DNA of 64,000 nucleotides from Xenorhabdus beddingii (GCF_002127545.1 NZ_MUBK01000021.1:25194-89193); one strand, 5' to 3'; shown: positions 8,855 through 20,433, numbered from the stretch's first letter. Numbers and translations: made by a program. The notes: generated from the sequence alone by a model not told the origin.

Positions 8855-9719
8855 TGATAATGTTTCACACCAACGATTTTTATATTCAAACGTAGGGTTC
8901 CCCAAGGAGTAGCGCATAGTTTTGTCACCTTGCTGACACAGTGCTTTTGCTTCTTGGATATTCACCCACATCAAGATACTGCCAACACTGAGGTGAACAT
9001 ATTCTGGATCATAGCCACCATTAATGGCATCAAAAGAGATCCATTTAGGGCTGTCCGCCCATAAGACAAAATCATAAGCACAAGGTTTGCCGTTAATCAG
9101 TAACACATTGCCAAATATATGCTCACGAAGTTCTGTATATATTTCAATCAGATGTTTTTTCTGCTCTTCAGAATGGCGGTAATTCCAACGTTTTAGGTAC
9201 AGATCGATATAGATATTCACCAACTCTTCTGCGCTAAAATCACTTGAAGGACGGATTTCCCCCCCCTGCTCGCTTGAACTTGTTAATTTCGTTGCTGCGA
9301 TTACGGCGGGTTTTGTAAGAGAAACTGTCTTTGATTAAGCAAATTTTTCGTTTGTTTAATCGGGTGTTATAACTGGCATTAATAAAATTATCTTTATGTA
9401 TTGGGGATAATCTCTTCGATTTTACTGGTAAAAATAGCTTTGCGTCCGTTGCAATAGGAAATACAATTTCATCATATGAAAATGAATATCTATTTTGCAT
9501 GTTTTCAATTAATTTTTTGTTATTGAAAGCAAAACACGCACCTTTGATTCCAGTTTTTGTTTTTTTGATATAAAAACAAAACCTTCCACCAAGATGTCTA
9601 TCCAAAAAAGATAGAATATTGGGGTGTGTTGATACGCAGCCACCAAAAAGAGCATAAGCCTCTTTATACTGTTCAAAATCGCAGGTTTTCCATCCTGAAA
9701 GAAGTGTTTTTATCTTCAT
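8834..9719 (-). pseudogene. mig-14: Mig-14 family protein, split by an 8-G tract (frameshift or phase variation)
   Basis: Two adjacent frames together give one ~295-residue Mig-14-like protein. The first runs from ATG 9719 (MKIKTLLSGWKTCDFEQY, then ALFGGCVSTHP) to a stop at 9240. The second continues with RPSSDFSAEELVNIYIDLY and ends at 8834 (SVGSILMWVNIQEAKALC). The break falls at eight consecutive G on the coding strand (9259-9266). With seven or ten G the frame would run through as RAGGEIRPSSDF. Mig-14 in Salmonella is an inner-membrane-associated protein linked to antimicrobial peptide resistance. Either a real off-state, a decaying gene, or a sequence error is possible. Family assignment is from remembered motif similarity. 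Confidence 0.75.
9259..9266 (-). repeat. Poly-G(8) tract at the mig-14 frame break
   Basis: Eight C on the plus strand, i.e. eight G in the coding strand. It lies exactly where the reading frame of the Mig-14-like protein switches, so a one-base loss restores the full product. Confidence 0.95.
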
Positions 9720-10049
9720 CAGACTCAATCCCATAAAATTAACTCTACTTAACATTAAGGTAATTACTACATTTAGAATATTATTCTACACAAAAAAAAT
9801 AATGAGTAAATTATTTTAATAGTATTGTACCTAACAGGTTAGTTCTTCTCTGTAAAACAGAGAAATAAAAAATGAAACAATATTTAAAACCTATATTTTA
9901 TATAATAATGAGTTAATTTAAAAAATCCCATTAAATACATTTAACAGGAAATATTAAATGTAATCAATAAGGTCGCAGCTTTTATAAAAATAATATATGT
10001 AGTGATATTTAATACCTCTTTTATTATAAAAAACAAACATATAAACACA
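9720..10049. other. AT-rich intergenic stretch without recognisable genes
   Basis: 330 bases lie between the mig-14-like start and the end of the WaaZ-like gene. The stretch is very AT-rich, with no open frame of note and no clear terminator. It probably holds the promoter of the mig-14-like gene. Confidence 0.5.
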
Positions 10050-10961
10050 CTATAAAATTGAGTTAAAATCTATTTTCTTAAATGAATTTATTGCACTGAA
10101 CATTGATAAGTTATAAATCATAATGCCATTTTTCTTAGCCAATTCTTCTGATAAATCAAAACATGGAATTATTGTATTTTTTAAGTTTTCATCTAATTCA
10201 GTGCTGAGAATATCACTTGAATCCTCATAGAATCTTGGCTTATCAAAATTATTCATATCTAATCCAGCAAAATATATTTCTTTATAATTTAAGAAAAATG
10301 CTATTTGCAAAGCAGCATAAGTCACTGTATTTCCATCATAAAACCCTTTATTTAAGTTAAGTGAAAAAGCAATATTTTGATTTGCAATCAACTCATCGCT
10401 TATTATATCAAATAATTCTTTCTTCTTTTTATAAACTGGCTGATCAATATGTTCAATAATTACAACCTTACATTTTATTGCAATTAAATGATCTTCCATT
10501 AATATTTCATTTAAGCAATCTATTGTTGTTAGCAAAGTTAATGAATTATTATTTAAAATATCCGATACAATATCAAATCTATTTATAATAAATGTTCTAT
10601 CTATAATTACATGGTATTTGAAACTTACACTTTTTGATAATTTATACGCTCCATTGACTCCTAATATATCAAACTTCTCACTATTGAAAAAATCAATATC
10701 GATATCTATAACAGATGGGCCTGACGCAATAATTATTAATGGTTTTCCTGAGGAAAACTCAAAACTTGCAATATCAATGTTTCTTTTATTAAAAAAAACA
10801 GTATCTATCTTACCATTTACATTTCTTAATATATTTATATGTGGCCAGAAGTTCATGTTATGCTTCATTTTTTTACCACATATATTTCTATATATCGATT
10901 TAGTTATTTTGTATTTCCAATTATTTATAAATTCAGTTGAAATTTTATTTATCAAAGTCAT
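10050..10961 (-). CDS. WaaZ (RfaZ)-like LPS core biosynthesis protein
   Basis: 303 residues. The N-terminal third leads to a PLIIIASGPSVIDID segment typical of WaaZ/GT42-like and DUF115 proteins. The C-terminal part (TVTYAALQIAFFLNYKEI, then FAGLDM, RFYEDSS and IYNLS) parallels the WaaZ pattern. In E. coli and Salmonella WaaZ is needed to add a third Kdo to the inner core, which shortens or modifies the core. The coding DNA is far more AT-rich than waaC or waaQ, indicating recent acquisition. It is transcribed opposite to waaQ. Alternative: another sialyl- or Kdo-type transferase of similar fold. Confidence 0.65.
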   Translation of the reverse strand: MTLINKISTEFINNWKYKITKSIYRNICGKKMKHNMNFWPHINILRNVNGKIDTVFFNKRNIDIASFEFSSGKPLIIIASGPSVIDIDIDFFNSEKFDILGVNGAYKLSKSVSFKYHVIIDRTFIINRFDIVSDILNNNSLTLLTTIDCLNEILMEDHLIAIKCKVVIIEHIDQPVYKKKKELFDIISDELIANQNIAFSLNLNKGFYDGNTVTYAALQIAFFLNYKEIYFAGLDMNNFDKPRFYEDSSDILSTELDENLKNTIIPCFDLSEELAKKNGIMIYNLSMFSAINSFKKIDFNSIL

Positions 10962-11054
10962 TTTTCAATCCACCATAGCAAGAGCTAGTTACCTTATTTT
11001 TATAATATGTATAATTAATTATAAGCTATCTCAAAAGCCATCAACAATTAGTGA

Positions 11055-12008
11055 CTATAACTTAACTAAATAATACTCCGCCAACGTCATCCCCTGCACC
11101 AATGGCTTCAAAAACGCAAACAACCCTTCTAGATCTTGATAAAGCTGTTCAATCTGCTCTTCATTTTTAAATGTCGGGCTACCAGCAGGCATAAACTCAG
11201 ACGAATGCAGCATAAACTCAACATAATCACTACCCGATGCCAATGTCTTCTGAACAACCTCTTTCATTTGCTCAAGATTACCACCTTTCGGGCGTAACCA
11301 ATTGACTGATGAAGATCGTTGTTTTCCTCTCAATTGATCATATTTCTGCTTAATAAAATTCATCACAGCAGAGTGCTTATACTGAATACTCATAGGGACT
11401 TGTAGTAGAGGAGAATTACCTTCTTTAGAGATATCCTGTAAGTCCATAAAATAAGCATGAGCTGGAAAATGGCTATAATCTGTTCCACCATTTCCATTAG
11501 GGTCACCCTGAGTAAAGCTCCAATTAACTTTTGGAGTCACAGAACAATCGACCTGATAACCATATTCAACCAATAATTGAGCATAATATTCGTTAAATGC
11601 CCAACGGCCGGCACGATGACTAAGCATCTTTGTCTGGAGTCTTTCTTCAAGAAGATTTGTCATCAAATCAACTTTTGCTTTGATCTGATCTTTCGGATAT
11701 TCAATCAGATAAGGCTTATAACGCATATCATCATCAGTCAGAGGAACAATCGGCGGATTGTTCCAGGCATGCAAGTGCATACCAATCTCACCCGTGTTTC
11801 TGGCAATCACATCTTTGGCAAATTCGATATAGCTATCATCCATCGCCATTTCATAGTTAGTTAACCAGACAGGTTTAAATCCAAAGCGTTCACAAAGATC
11901 CTGAAATCTTGGTAGGTAATGCGTGTTTTTTGTGGAGATTTGCTCCCTATTCTGCCATAGATCATCGCCTTCAGTGTCGATCGTGATAATAAAAGCAGGT
12001 AATGACAT
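11055..12008 (-). CDS. Polysaccharide deacetylase of the LPS core cluster (WabN/WalW-like)
   Basis: 317 residues from the ATG at 12008, giving MSLPAFIITIDTEGDD; an upstream start would add 22 basic and hydrophobic residues. NodB-type fold: metal/catalytic aspartates in IDTEGDDLW, then MHLHAWN and SHRAGRWAFNE. In Klebsiella and relatives a core-cluster deacetylase converts an N-acetylhexosamine in the core to the free amine before further extension. The location between core transferases supports the same role here; the exact sugar is unknown. Confidence 0.8.
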   Translation of the reverse strand: MSLPAFIITIDTEGDDLWQNREQISTKNTHYLPRFQDLCERFGFKPVWLTNYEMAMDDSYIEFAKDVIARNTGEIGMHLHAWNNPPIVPLTDDDMRYKPYLIEYPKDQIKAKVDLMTNLLEERLQTKMLSHRAGRWAFNEYYAQLLVEYGYQVDCSVTPKVNWSFTQGDPNGNGGTDYSHFPAHAYFMDLQDISKEGNSPLLQVPMSIQYKHSAVMNFIKQKYDQLRGKQRSSSVNWLRPKGGNLEQMKEVVQKTLASGSDYVEFMLHSSEFMPAGSPTFKNEEQIEQLYQDLEGLFAFLKPLVQGMTLAEYYLVKL

Positions 12009-12208
12009 TGATGTGCACCAAAATGTGATAATAATAGTGATTCTAATGGTACGCACAGCAATCACATAACGCAATTAGATAATCCAGACGACCGGATTTG
12101 GATGTAAATTCCATTTAGCAGTGCTTCTTTGTTGGTGTTTAAAGATTGCACACTATAATTTTTACATTAAGATCACGTATGATATTGATATACTAAAGAA
12201 CTCAACAA

Positions 12209-13279
12209 ATGACCCCAAAAAATAATAAAACCAAACGCATTCTGGTGATTAAATTACAACATCACGGTGATATGTTGCTTATCACACCGGTAATCAGCAC
12301 ACTCGCCCACCACTATCCAGATGCAGAAATTGATGTGCTCCTTTATCAAGAAACTTCACCTATGTTGGAAAATTCAACAGAAATTTCCCGTATTTTTTCC
12401 ATAGACCGTAAGTGGAAACAACTGGGCACAAGAAAGAAATTATTACATGAGTGGAATTTGCTCAAGGCATTAAGACAACAACACTATGATTTGGTCATCA
12501 ACCTTGCTGACCAATGGAGAAGTGCATTTATTTCCCGTTTTACGGGTGCGCCTACTCGTCTGGCTCTCGATTTCCCCAAACGACAAAATTGGAAATGGCG
12601 TTTCTGTCATACTAAGATTGTACCAACGGATGATCATGATTCATTGCATATAGTGGAACAAAACCTGTCTATCCTGAAACCGTTACAATTTAATTCAATT
12701 ATTACAAAAGTAACAATGAGTTACAGTGATAATGACTTACAATGGATAAGGAGAGTTCTTTCTGAACATCAATTTTCAGAAAGATATGTCGTTATTCAAC
12801 CTACATCTCGGTGGTTTTTTAAATGTTGGGATGAAAAAAAAATAGCGGAAGTGATTACAGCGCTACAGAAAGATGGACACCGTATTATCATTACTTCGGG
12901 ACCAGACCAAAAAGAATTGGAGATGATAGCCACCATTTTGTCACACTGCCCTGATGATAAAAAAAACATCCTTTCTCTCGCGGGGAAATTAACATTACCC
13001 AAACTTGCCGCTTTGATTGATCATGCTAAATTATTTATTGGGGTAGATTCCGTCCCAATGCACATGGCTGCTGCTCTGGAAACACCCTGCATTGCATTAT
13101 TCGGCCCCTCCAAACTGACATTTTGGAAACCCTGGCAGTCTGTTGGTGAGGTGATTTGGGCCGGCAATTATGGCAATATTCCACACCCTGATGACATAAA
13201 AACCCATACAGACAAACGTTATTTAAATTTAATACCCGCAGATGCAGTCATTTCAGCAGCAAGGAAACATATTTCATGA
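12209..13279 (+). CDS. waaQ: LPS heptosyltransferase III-type enzyme (WaaQ)
   Basis: 356 residues, GT9 family. Start motif KRILVIKLQHHGDMLLITPV, then VVIQPTSRWFFKCWDEKKIA, and GVDSVPMHMAAALETP with ALFGPSKLTFWKPW. WaaQ adds the side-branch heptose on heptose II. It heads the run waaQ-GT-GT; its last four bases (ATGA) overlap the next gene. No JUMPstart/ops element was found upstream. Confidence 0.92.
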   Translation: MTPKNNKTKRILVIKLQHHGDMLLITPVISTLAHHYPDAEIDVLLYQETSPMLENSTEISRIFSIDRKWKQLGTRKKLLHEWNLLKALRQQHYDLVINLADQWRSAFISRFTGAPTRLALDFPKRQNWKWRFCHTKIVPTDDHDSLHIVEQNLSILKPLQFNSIITKVTMSYSDNDLQWIRRVLSEHQFSERYVVIQPTSRWFFKCWDEKKIAEVITALQKDGHRIIITSGPDQKELEMIATILSHCPDDKKNILSLAGKLTLPKLAALIDHAKLFIGVDSVPMHMAAALETPCIALFGPSKLTFWKPWQSVGEVIWAGNYGNIPHPDDIKTHTDKRYLNLIPADAVISAARKHIS

Positions 13280-14406
13280 AACCATTACGTTTAGCTATTG
13301 TCCGTCAAAAGTATCGTCCAGATGGAGGAGCTGAACGTTTTATTTCAAGGGCCTTAGAAGCACTGGAACACCAACAACTTGAACTTAATGTCATTACACG
13401 TTCTTGGCAAGGGATAAGTAATCCCAATTGGCGTATCCATTTATGCGATCCCATTAAATATGGAAGAATAAGCCGCGAAAAGGGTTTTGCCAAATCCGCA
13501 CGAAAATTATGGCAAGAAGAACAATTTGATTTGGTTCAAAGCCATGAGCGCATCGCTGGCTGTGACATTTATCGGGCTGGAGATGGGGTTCATAAGCGCT
13601 GGTTACAGCAACGCGCCCGTATGTTGCCAAAATGGAAAGCGAAATGGCTGTTAAACGCGCCGTATCACCGTTATGTCATGAATGCTGAGGCAGAAATGTA
13701 CGCTGACCCGGCATTAAAAAAGGTGATCTGTAACGCTGAGATGGTAAAAAGGGAAATTATAGAAGAATTCGGGTTGGACGAAGATAAAATCGTCGTGATA
13801 TACAATTCAATTGATAATACAAAGTTTTTTCCCGCCGATGAGCAATCTCGCCTACAATTTAGGCAACAATATCAGATCCCTCCAACCGCAAAGTGCTTGA
13901 TTTATGTGGGTTCAGGATTTGAACGAAAAGGATTATCTGCCGCCATTAAAGCCGTCGCTAATACAGATAGCTATCTACTCGTTATCGGCAAAGACAAAGA
14001 GCAGAAAAAGTATCAGGAACTGGCAAACACGTTAGGGTGTACGCATCGCATCCGTTTTATGGGGTTGCAAAAAGAGACATTACCCTTTTATCAACTCTCT
14101 GATGCTCTGCTACTTCCGACACTCTATGACCCATTTCCCAATGTTGTGCTTGAAGCCATGGCATGTGGTTTGCCTGTTATTACAAGCACGACATGTGGAG
14201 GTGCAGAATTCATTACCGAAGGGAAAAATGGTTTTATCTGCGATGCATTAGATATTGAAAAATTGCGTAATTCTATTTATGCCATTCCTGATAATATAGT
14301 CGGAACAGATATGTCTATTGCGGCCAGAAACCAGATAATCTCTGCAACGCCTGAGCATTTATCTAAACAATTAATTGATCTTTACCAACGAGTTTTAACA
14401 CAGTGA
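13276..14406 (+). CDS. LPS core glycosyltransferase family 4 (WaaG-like)
   Basis: 376 residues. GT-B fold: N-terminal RLAIVRQKYRPDGGAERFISRAL, middle YVGSGFERKGLSAAIKAVA, and the C-terminal EX7E block (PNVVLEAMACGLPVITS). The GSGFERKG segment and overall length resemble WaaG, which puts the first hexose on heptose II, but acceptor and donor cannot be fixed from sequence. It starts inside the waaQ stop (ATGA) and ends inside the next start (GTGA), so the three genes are tightly coupled. Confidence 0.88.
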   Translation: MKPLRLAIVRQKYRPDGGAERFISRALEALEHQQLELNVITRSWQGISNPNWRIHLCDPIKYGRISREKGFAKSARKLWQEEQFDLVQSHERIAGCDIYRAGDGVHKRWLQQRARMLPKWKAKWLLNAPYHRYVMNAEAEMYADPALKKVICNAEMVKREIIEEFGLDEDKIVVIYNSIDNTKFFPADEQSRLQFRQQYQIPPTAKCLIYVGSGFERKGLSAAIKAVANTDSYLLVIGKDKEQKKYQELANTLGCTHRIRFMGLQKETLPFYQLSDALLLPTLYDPFPNVVLEAMACGLPVITSTTCGGAEFITEGKNGFICDALDIEKLRNSIYAIPDNIVGTDMSIAARNQIISATPEHLSKQLIDLYQRVLTQ

Positions 14407-15506
14407 AAGAACATATTCTTTTTATTATTGATGGATTGCCCGGGGGAGGAGCTGAAAATGTGACTCTTCGCCTTGCGGCTGCTTTAAATCAATCAAACTA
14501 CCAAATTTCATTACTTTCACTCAATACTCAGTTGGATTACACCATCCCGGAAGAGATCCAGTACATTGTTAGTTCAGATAACTATCAAGGGCCATTCAGA
14601 AAACTCAATGAAATAAACCGTAGAGCTAAAGCAATGGATAAAGTTTTATCTGAACTTTTCCAACAAAAGGGCAAACCGATTCTCGTCATTTCTAATCTGC
14701 ATAAGACCGACCGTATCGTTGTTAAATCCAAAGTTCTGGAAAATTGTAATGTATGGCATTGTATTCACGGGATCTATTCCCAATCCTATTTAAGTCATAA
14801 AAGTGGGCTTTCTTATTGGATAAAAAAAGCAAAGATAAAAAAAGTTTATAAAAATAGAAAGCTGATCTGCGTCTCCAACGCAGTTAGCAATGACCTGACC
14901 AATAATATTGCCATCCATCCCAAGCAGATAAAAACTATCTACAATCCCTTTAATTTTGAGCAGATAAAAGAAAAAGCATCAGAACCCAACCCTTATCACG
15001 GGCTAAACTACATTCTGCATGTCGGGCGCTTTCATCACGTCAAACGTCAAGATAGGTTAATAGATGCCTTTGCCAAAGCCAAGCTACCCTGCACACTGCT
15101 CATAGTGGGACAGGGTTCCAAAGAGCAGGAAAAACAACTTAAATTACAAATCAATAAACTCGGCTTGGATGATAAAGTCATTTTGGCAGGCTTTTACGCT
15201 AATCCACACCCCATAATCAATGAAGCAAAGGCCGTTGTTATCAGTTCAGACAGTGAAGGCTTACCGACAGTATTAATTGAAGCATTAATTTGTCACACAC
15301 CGATCGTCAGTACTGATTGCCCTGGTGGTGTCAGGGAGATAATGACCGATGAATTGAAAAGCTACCTGTCCGCACTTGATGCGGATTCGTTGGCGCAAAA
15401 AATGCAACTTGTTTATGGTTCTCCTCCAACCATCACAAATAAGATGTATGACAAATTTGAAGCACACTCTATACAGAAACAATATCTTGAATTAATAGAA
15501 AAATAA
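14403..15506 (+). CDS. LPS core glycosyltransferase family 4
   Basis: 367 residues with a GTG start overlapping the preceding stop by four bases. GT-B fold: IDGLPGGGAENVTLRLA at the N-terminus, ILHVGRFHHVKRQDRLIDAF in the middle, and SSDSEGLPTVLIEALICHTPIVS with DCPGGVREI near the end. Such enzymes transfer a hexose or hexosamine from a nucleotide sugar to the growing core. Lower GC and more lysine codons than waaA suggest it is part of the variable outer-core set. Confidence 0.85.
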   Translation: MKEHILFIIDGLPGGGAENVTLRLAAALNQSNYQISLLSLNTQLDYTIPEEIQYIVSSDNYQGPFRKLNEINRRAKAMDKVLSELFQQKGKPILVISNLHKTDRIVVKSKVLENCNVWHCIHGIYSQSYLSHKSGLSYWIKKAKIKKVYKNRKLICVSNAVSNDLTNNIAIHPKQIKTIYNPFNFEQIKEKASEPNPYHGLNYILHVGRFHHVKRQDRLIDAFAKAKLPCTLLIVGQGSKEQEKQLKLQINKLGLDDKVILAGFYANPHPIINEAKAVVISSDSEGLPTVLIEALICHTPIVSTDCPGGVREIMTDELKSYLSALDADSLAQKMQLVYGSPPTITNKMYDKFEAHSIQKQYLELIEK

Positions 15507-15609
15507 GTAAGCAACTCTCGTTTATGATTAAACGGGGGCTGCATTTTACACACTTTCTTCAAGCCAATGTGGTACTATAGCCGCAGTCTATGTCAGTGAA
15601 TTTGATAGA

Positions 15610-16886
15610 ATGTTGCTTCGCTTATATCAGGTACTTCTCTACCTTATCCAACCAATTATCTGGTTACGTCTGCTGTTGCGTAGTCGTAAATCACCTGCGT
15701 ATCGCAAACGCTGGGGGGAACGTTATGGTTTTTGTGCCAAAAAAGTTAGCCCTGGTGGGATCTTATTGCATTCTGTTTCTGTCGGAGAAACACTGGCTGC
15801 CATTCCGTTAGTGCGGATTTTGCGGCATCATTACCCTTTTTTGCCCATTACCATAACAACCATGACACCGACAGGCTCTGAAAGAGTGCTGTCTGCATTG
15901 GGCGCTGATGTTAATCATGTCTATCTTCCCTACGATTTACCCGGTTCAATGAGCCGTTTTCTTGATCACGTTAACCCCAAATTAGTGATCATCATGGAAA
16001 CTGAACTGTGGCCAAATCTGATTACTCAGTTGCATCAACGTGAAATCCCGTTGGTTATCGCCAACGCAAGGTTATCCGCCCGTTCTGCGGCCGGATATCA
16101 GAAAATTAGCAGCTTCATTAAGACTATCTTAAATAAGATCACACTGATTGCGGCGCAAAATCAGGAAGATGGTGAACGTTTTATCGAACTGGGGTTAAGG
16201 CGTTCCCAACTCTCAGTGACGGGCAGTCTTAAGTTTGATATTTCCGTGACACCGGAATTGGCAGCAAAAGCCATCACACTGCGCCGCCAATGGGCCCCTC
16301 ATCGCCCGGTCTGGATTGCAACCAGCACCCATGAGGGTGAAGAGAGCATTCTTCTGGATGCACATTGCAAACTGCTTAAACAATTTCCTGATCTCTTGTT
16401 AATTTTGGTGCCGCGCCATCCTGAACGTTTCGGCAAGGCCGCTGAACTGACACAAAAAGCCGGACTGAACGCAATATTGCGGAGCGCTGACACTATTCCA
16501 GACGCCAATGTACAGGTAGTCATTGGCGATACCATGGGCGAATTAATGCTCCTGTACGGTATTGCTGACCTGGCTTTTGTCGGGGGAAGCCTGATAGAAC
16601 GTGGTGGGCATAACCCTCTGGAAGCCGCAGCACATGCGATTCCCGTTATGATGGGTCCGCATACATTCAATTTTAAAGATATCTGTGCCAAGCTGGATAA
16701 AGCAGATGGGCTGATTACAGTCACAGACAGCCAGTCATTGAGTACAGCCATCAACAGCCTATTGACAGATGAAGATTACCGACGCTATTACGGTCATCAT
16801 GCCGCAGAAGTCCTGCATGAAAACCAAGGTGCACTGCAGCGCCTGCTAAAATTACTGGAACCTTATCTCCCGCCAAGGAGACATTG

Positions 16887-16887
<1 letters not shown>
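15610..16887 (+). CDS. waaA: Kdo transferase
   Basis: 425 residues, normal length. It transfers Kdo from CMP-Kdo to lipid IVA and is anchored by an N-terminal hydrophobic helix ([16 protein letters not shown]). Signature segments are [16 protein letters not shown] (catalytic glutamate in SVGE), METELWPNL, and [17 protein letters not shown]. It is followed without a gap by waaE (TGATG overlap) and coaD. Confidence 0.98.
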
Positions 16888-18142
<1,255 letters not shown>

Positions 18143-18154
18143 TATCGTCATGCA

Positions 18155-18176
18155 GGGGGCACACGCCTTAGCCCCC
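18155..18176. terminator. GC-rich hairpin between coaD and mutM
   Basis: GGGGGC (18155-18160) pairs with GCCCCC (18171-18176) between two converging genes. There is no clear T run, so it may be a weak or Rho-assisted terminator. Confidence 0.4.
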
Positions 18177-18185
18177 CAACCGGCT

Positions 18186-19007
18186 TTAATGCTGACACTG
18201 ACGGCAGAAAAACGTACTGCGTTGCCCCAGTTTTACGCTCTCTATTCTTTCACCACTTGTCTCACCACATCGCGGGCAAAGTTCACCTTTCTTACCGTAG
18301 ACAAACAGTTCCTGAGCAAAGTATCCCGGTTTGCCATCAGATTGCAGAAAATCTTTTAGTGTCGTTCCACCTTGTTCAATCGAGCGTTGCAAGATCTGTT
18401 TAATGATATCCGCCAATAAATAAGCCTCTTGCTGTGTCAGTGAATTTACCGGACGTTCAGGCAAGATGTGCGCAACGAACAACGCTTCATTGGCATAAAT
18501 ATTTCCGACACCAACGACCACTTTATTATCCATTAGCCAGGGTTTGATGGCCGTTTTTTTGCGGCGGGAAAGGGAGTAAAGATATTCGCCATCAAACAAC
18601 TCAGACAGAGGTTCAGGACCTAAATGGGCCAGTACAGAGCACTCACTAAGATTATCACTCCATAACCATGCACCAAAACGCCGGGGATCGGTATAACGGA
18701 GAATTTTACCATCAGCCATGATCAAATCGACATGATCATGCTTTTCAGGAGGGGTCTCATCCAACAAGATACGTAGACTGCCCGACATCCCCAAATGAAT
18801 AATAATCCAGCCTTCAGGCAGCTCAAGCAGTAAATACTTTGCCCGCCGCTGAACACTGAGTACTGGCCTATCTGAAAGCCTCATGATTTGTTCGGAAACC
18901 GGCCAGCGCAAACGCGAATTTCTGACTTCGGCATATTGGATTACATTTCCAACCAAGTGAGGTTCAATTCCCCTACGGCTGGTTTCCACCTCTGGTAGCT
19001 CCGGCAT
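18186..19007 (-). CDS. mutM: Formamidopyrimidine-DNA glycosylase
   Basis: 273 residues from the ATG at 19007, giving the obligatory N-terminus (M)[12 protein letters not shown], in which the proline after Met removal is the catalytic nucleophile. Helix-2-turn-helix region and the C-terminal zinc finger ([12 protein letters not shown] ... FFCRQCQ) are intact. It removes 8-oxoguanine and nicks the DNA (base excision repair). It is convergent to coaD and is followed on the other side by waaL rather than by rpmGB as in E. coli. Confidence 0.97.
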   Translation of the reverse strand: MPELPEVETSRRGIEPHLVGNVIQYAEVRNSRLRWPVSEQIMRLSDRPVLSVQRRAKYLLLELPEGWIIIHLGMSGSLRILLDETPPEKHDHVDLIMADGKILRYTDPRRFGAWLWSDNLSECSVLAHLGPEPLSELFDGEYLYSLSRRKKTAIKPWLMDNKVVVGVGNIYANEALFVAHILPERPVNSLTQQEAYLLADIIKQILQRSIEQGGTTLKDFLQSDGKPGYFAQELFVYGKKGELCPRCGETSGERIESVKLGQRSTFFCRQCQH

Positions 19008-19132
19008 ACCAACTCCTTGCATACTTGCATAAATGGTCAACAACATGGCATCTCAGCAGATTACGATACCGTTTTCATGTATCATTTGCAGCCAAATTTG
19101 GTTGGGATAGTTGAGAAAATAGATTAATCACT

Positions 19133-20383
19133 ATGCTTAATATTAAAAATAGCTTTAACATAATTGACAACAAAAAGTCCTTCTGGAATTTATCCATTGT
19201 TGGACTGTACCTTATTCTCGTGTATCTGCCAGATATCACAAGATACAAAAATCTTGTCATGATTTTAGTCTGTATAACAGCCCTGTACTATTTGGTAAAA
19301 GATTTTCGCCAAGTCGTCGGGGCGCTACGTAATCACCTATTCTTATCCGTTGTACTGTTTGTTCTGACGATGTTCTATTCTGTTGGAATTTCTATTGATC
19401 CTGCTTTAAGTTTCAAGGAAATGAACAAACCGATCTTAAATGGATTGCTGTTATTCAGTTTTACTTTCCCCATTGTGCTTTATCAGGAAAGCAAAGAACG
19501 TATTGCGAAGATGATTCTGGTTACATTTATCATCGGTATGGTCGCTATTTCGCTGACAGACATTATAAAATACCTCATTAACTACCATGCAACGGGTGAA
19601 ATGCCGTTTAGGAATTACAATCACCGCGAGTTTTCTTACGGGTTTATTTTCTATTTTCCTGTATTGTTATGCAGTTGGGCGTTATGGAAAAAGCACTCTT
19701 TACTCAGTTGGATACTGCTCATTACCGCCTCAGCGATTAGTCTATTCCTGCTGCTTGGCACGCTCTCCCGTGGGGCCTGGGTTGCCATTGTGGTAGCCAC
19801 TGTATTTATCATCGTGATTAACCGAGAGTGGAAACTCACCCTTACAGCCACAGTATGTTTAGGATTACTGGCAGGCGCTGCACACTGGGCGACCACATCC
19901 AATCCTGATACCCAATTACTGTTACATAAACTCACTCAAACAGACAGCAGTTATCGTTATAGTAACGGAACCCAAGGTTCGGCATGGACCCTAATCATGG
20001 AAAATCCCATCAAAGGCTATGGTTTTGGTAATAAAGTTTATCATCAAGTCTACAACAGCCGTGTGGCCGATTATCCTGGCTGGACATTTAGAACGTCGAT
20101 TGGTCCACATAATGTCTTCTTATCACTCTGGTTTTCGGCGGGTATCTTTGGTCTGATCACCACACTGCTGATGACATTTTCAGCTCTCTTTACGGGAGGA
20201 CAAATCATTCACCAACACAGAGGGATTATCCGGCAAGCGGGGCTTATCCTTCTGTCTGCTTTTATTGGTTTGTTTATCGTCAGGGGAGCTTTTGAAAATG
20301 CCTATATCAATGAGATAGGTATCTTATTTGGTTTAATGATTGCGCTGTATAACAAGAAAACAGCCGACAAGAAAATCAACTAA
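19133..20383 (+). CDS. waaL: O-antigen ligase (WaaL family)
   Basis: 416 residues with about 10-12 predicted membrane helices. A large periplasmic loop lies in the second half, with the Wzy_C-type signature around RGAWVAIVVATVFIIV and later GYGFGNKV and IGPHNVFLSLWFSAGIFG. WaaL joins undecaprenyl-linked O-polysaccharide to the lipid A-core in the periplasm. The family has low sequence identity, so O-antigen polymerase is the alternative, but location in the core cluster favours ligase. It is transcribed alone, divergent from mutM. Confidence 0.82.
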   Translation: MLNIKNSFNIIDNKKSFWNLSIVGLYLILVYLPDITRYKNLVMILVCITALYYLVKDFRQVVGALRNHLFLSVVLFVLTMFYSVGISIDPALSFKEMNKPILNGLLLFSFTFPIVLYQESKERIAKMILVTFIIGMVAISLTDIIKYLINYHATGEMPFRNYNHREFSYGFIFYFPVLLCSWALWKKHSLLSWILLITASAISLFLLLGTLSRGAWVAIVVATVFIIVINREWKLTLTATVCLGLLAGAAHWATTSNPDTQLLLHKLTQTDSSYRYSNGTQGSAWTLIMENPIKGYGFGNKVYHQVYNSRVADYPGWTFRTSIGPHNVFLSLWFSAGIFGLITTLLMTFSALFTGGQIIHQHRGIIRQAGLILLSAFIGLFIVRGAFENAYINEIGILFGLMIALYNKKTADKKIN

Positions 20384-20397
20384 TCAATAAAATACCC

Positions 20398-20423
20398 GCC
20401 CATACACAACAGATGGTATGGGC
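20398..20423. terminator. Hairpin after waaL
   Basis: GCCCATAC (20398-20405) pairs with GTATGGGC (20416-20423) 15 bases after the waaL stop. T-rich repeats follow. Confidence 0.5.
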
Positions 20424-20433
20424 TGGCTTTATG

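Noticed and set aside
12075..12208. JUMPstart/ops element for RfaH control of the waaQ operon
   Set aside because: No GGCGGTAGCGTG-like sequence was found upstream of waaQ.
16299..16754. 151-residue minus-strand frame inside waaA
   Set aside because: Lies entirely within waaA in antisense; no domain signal.
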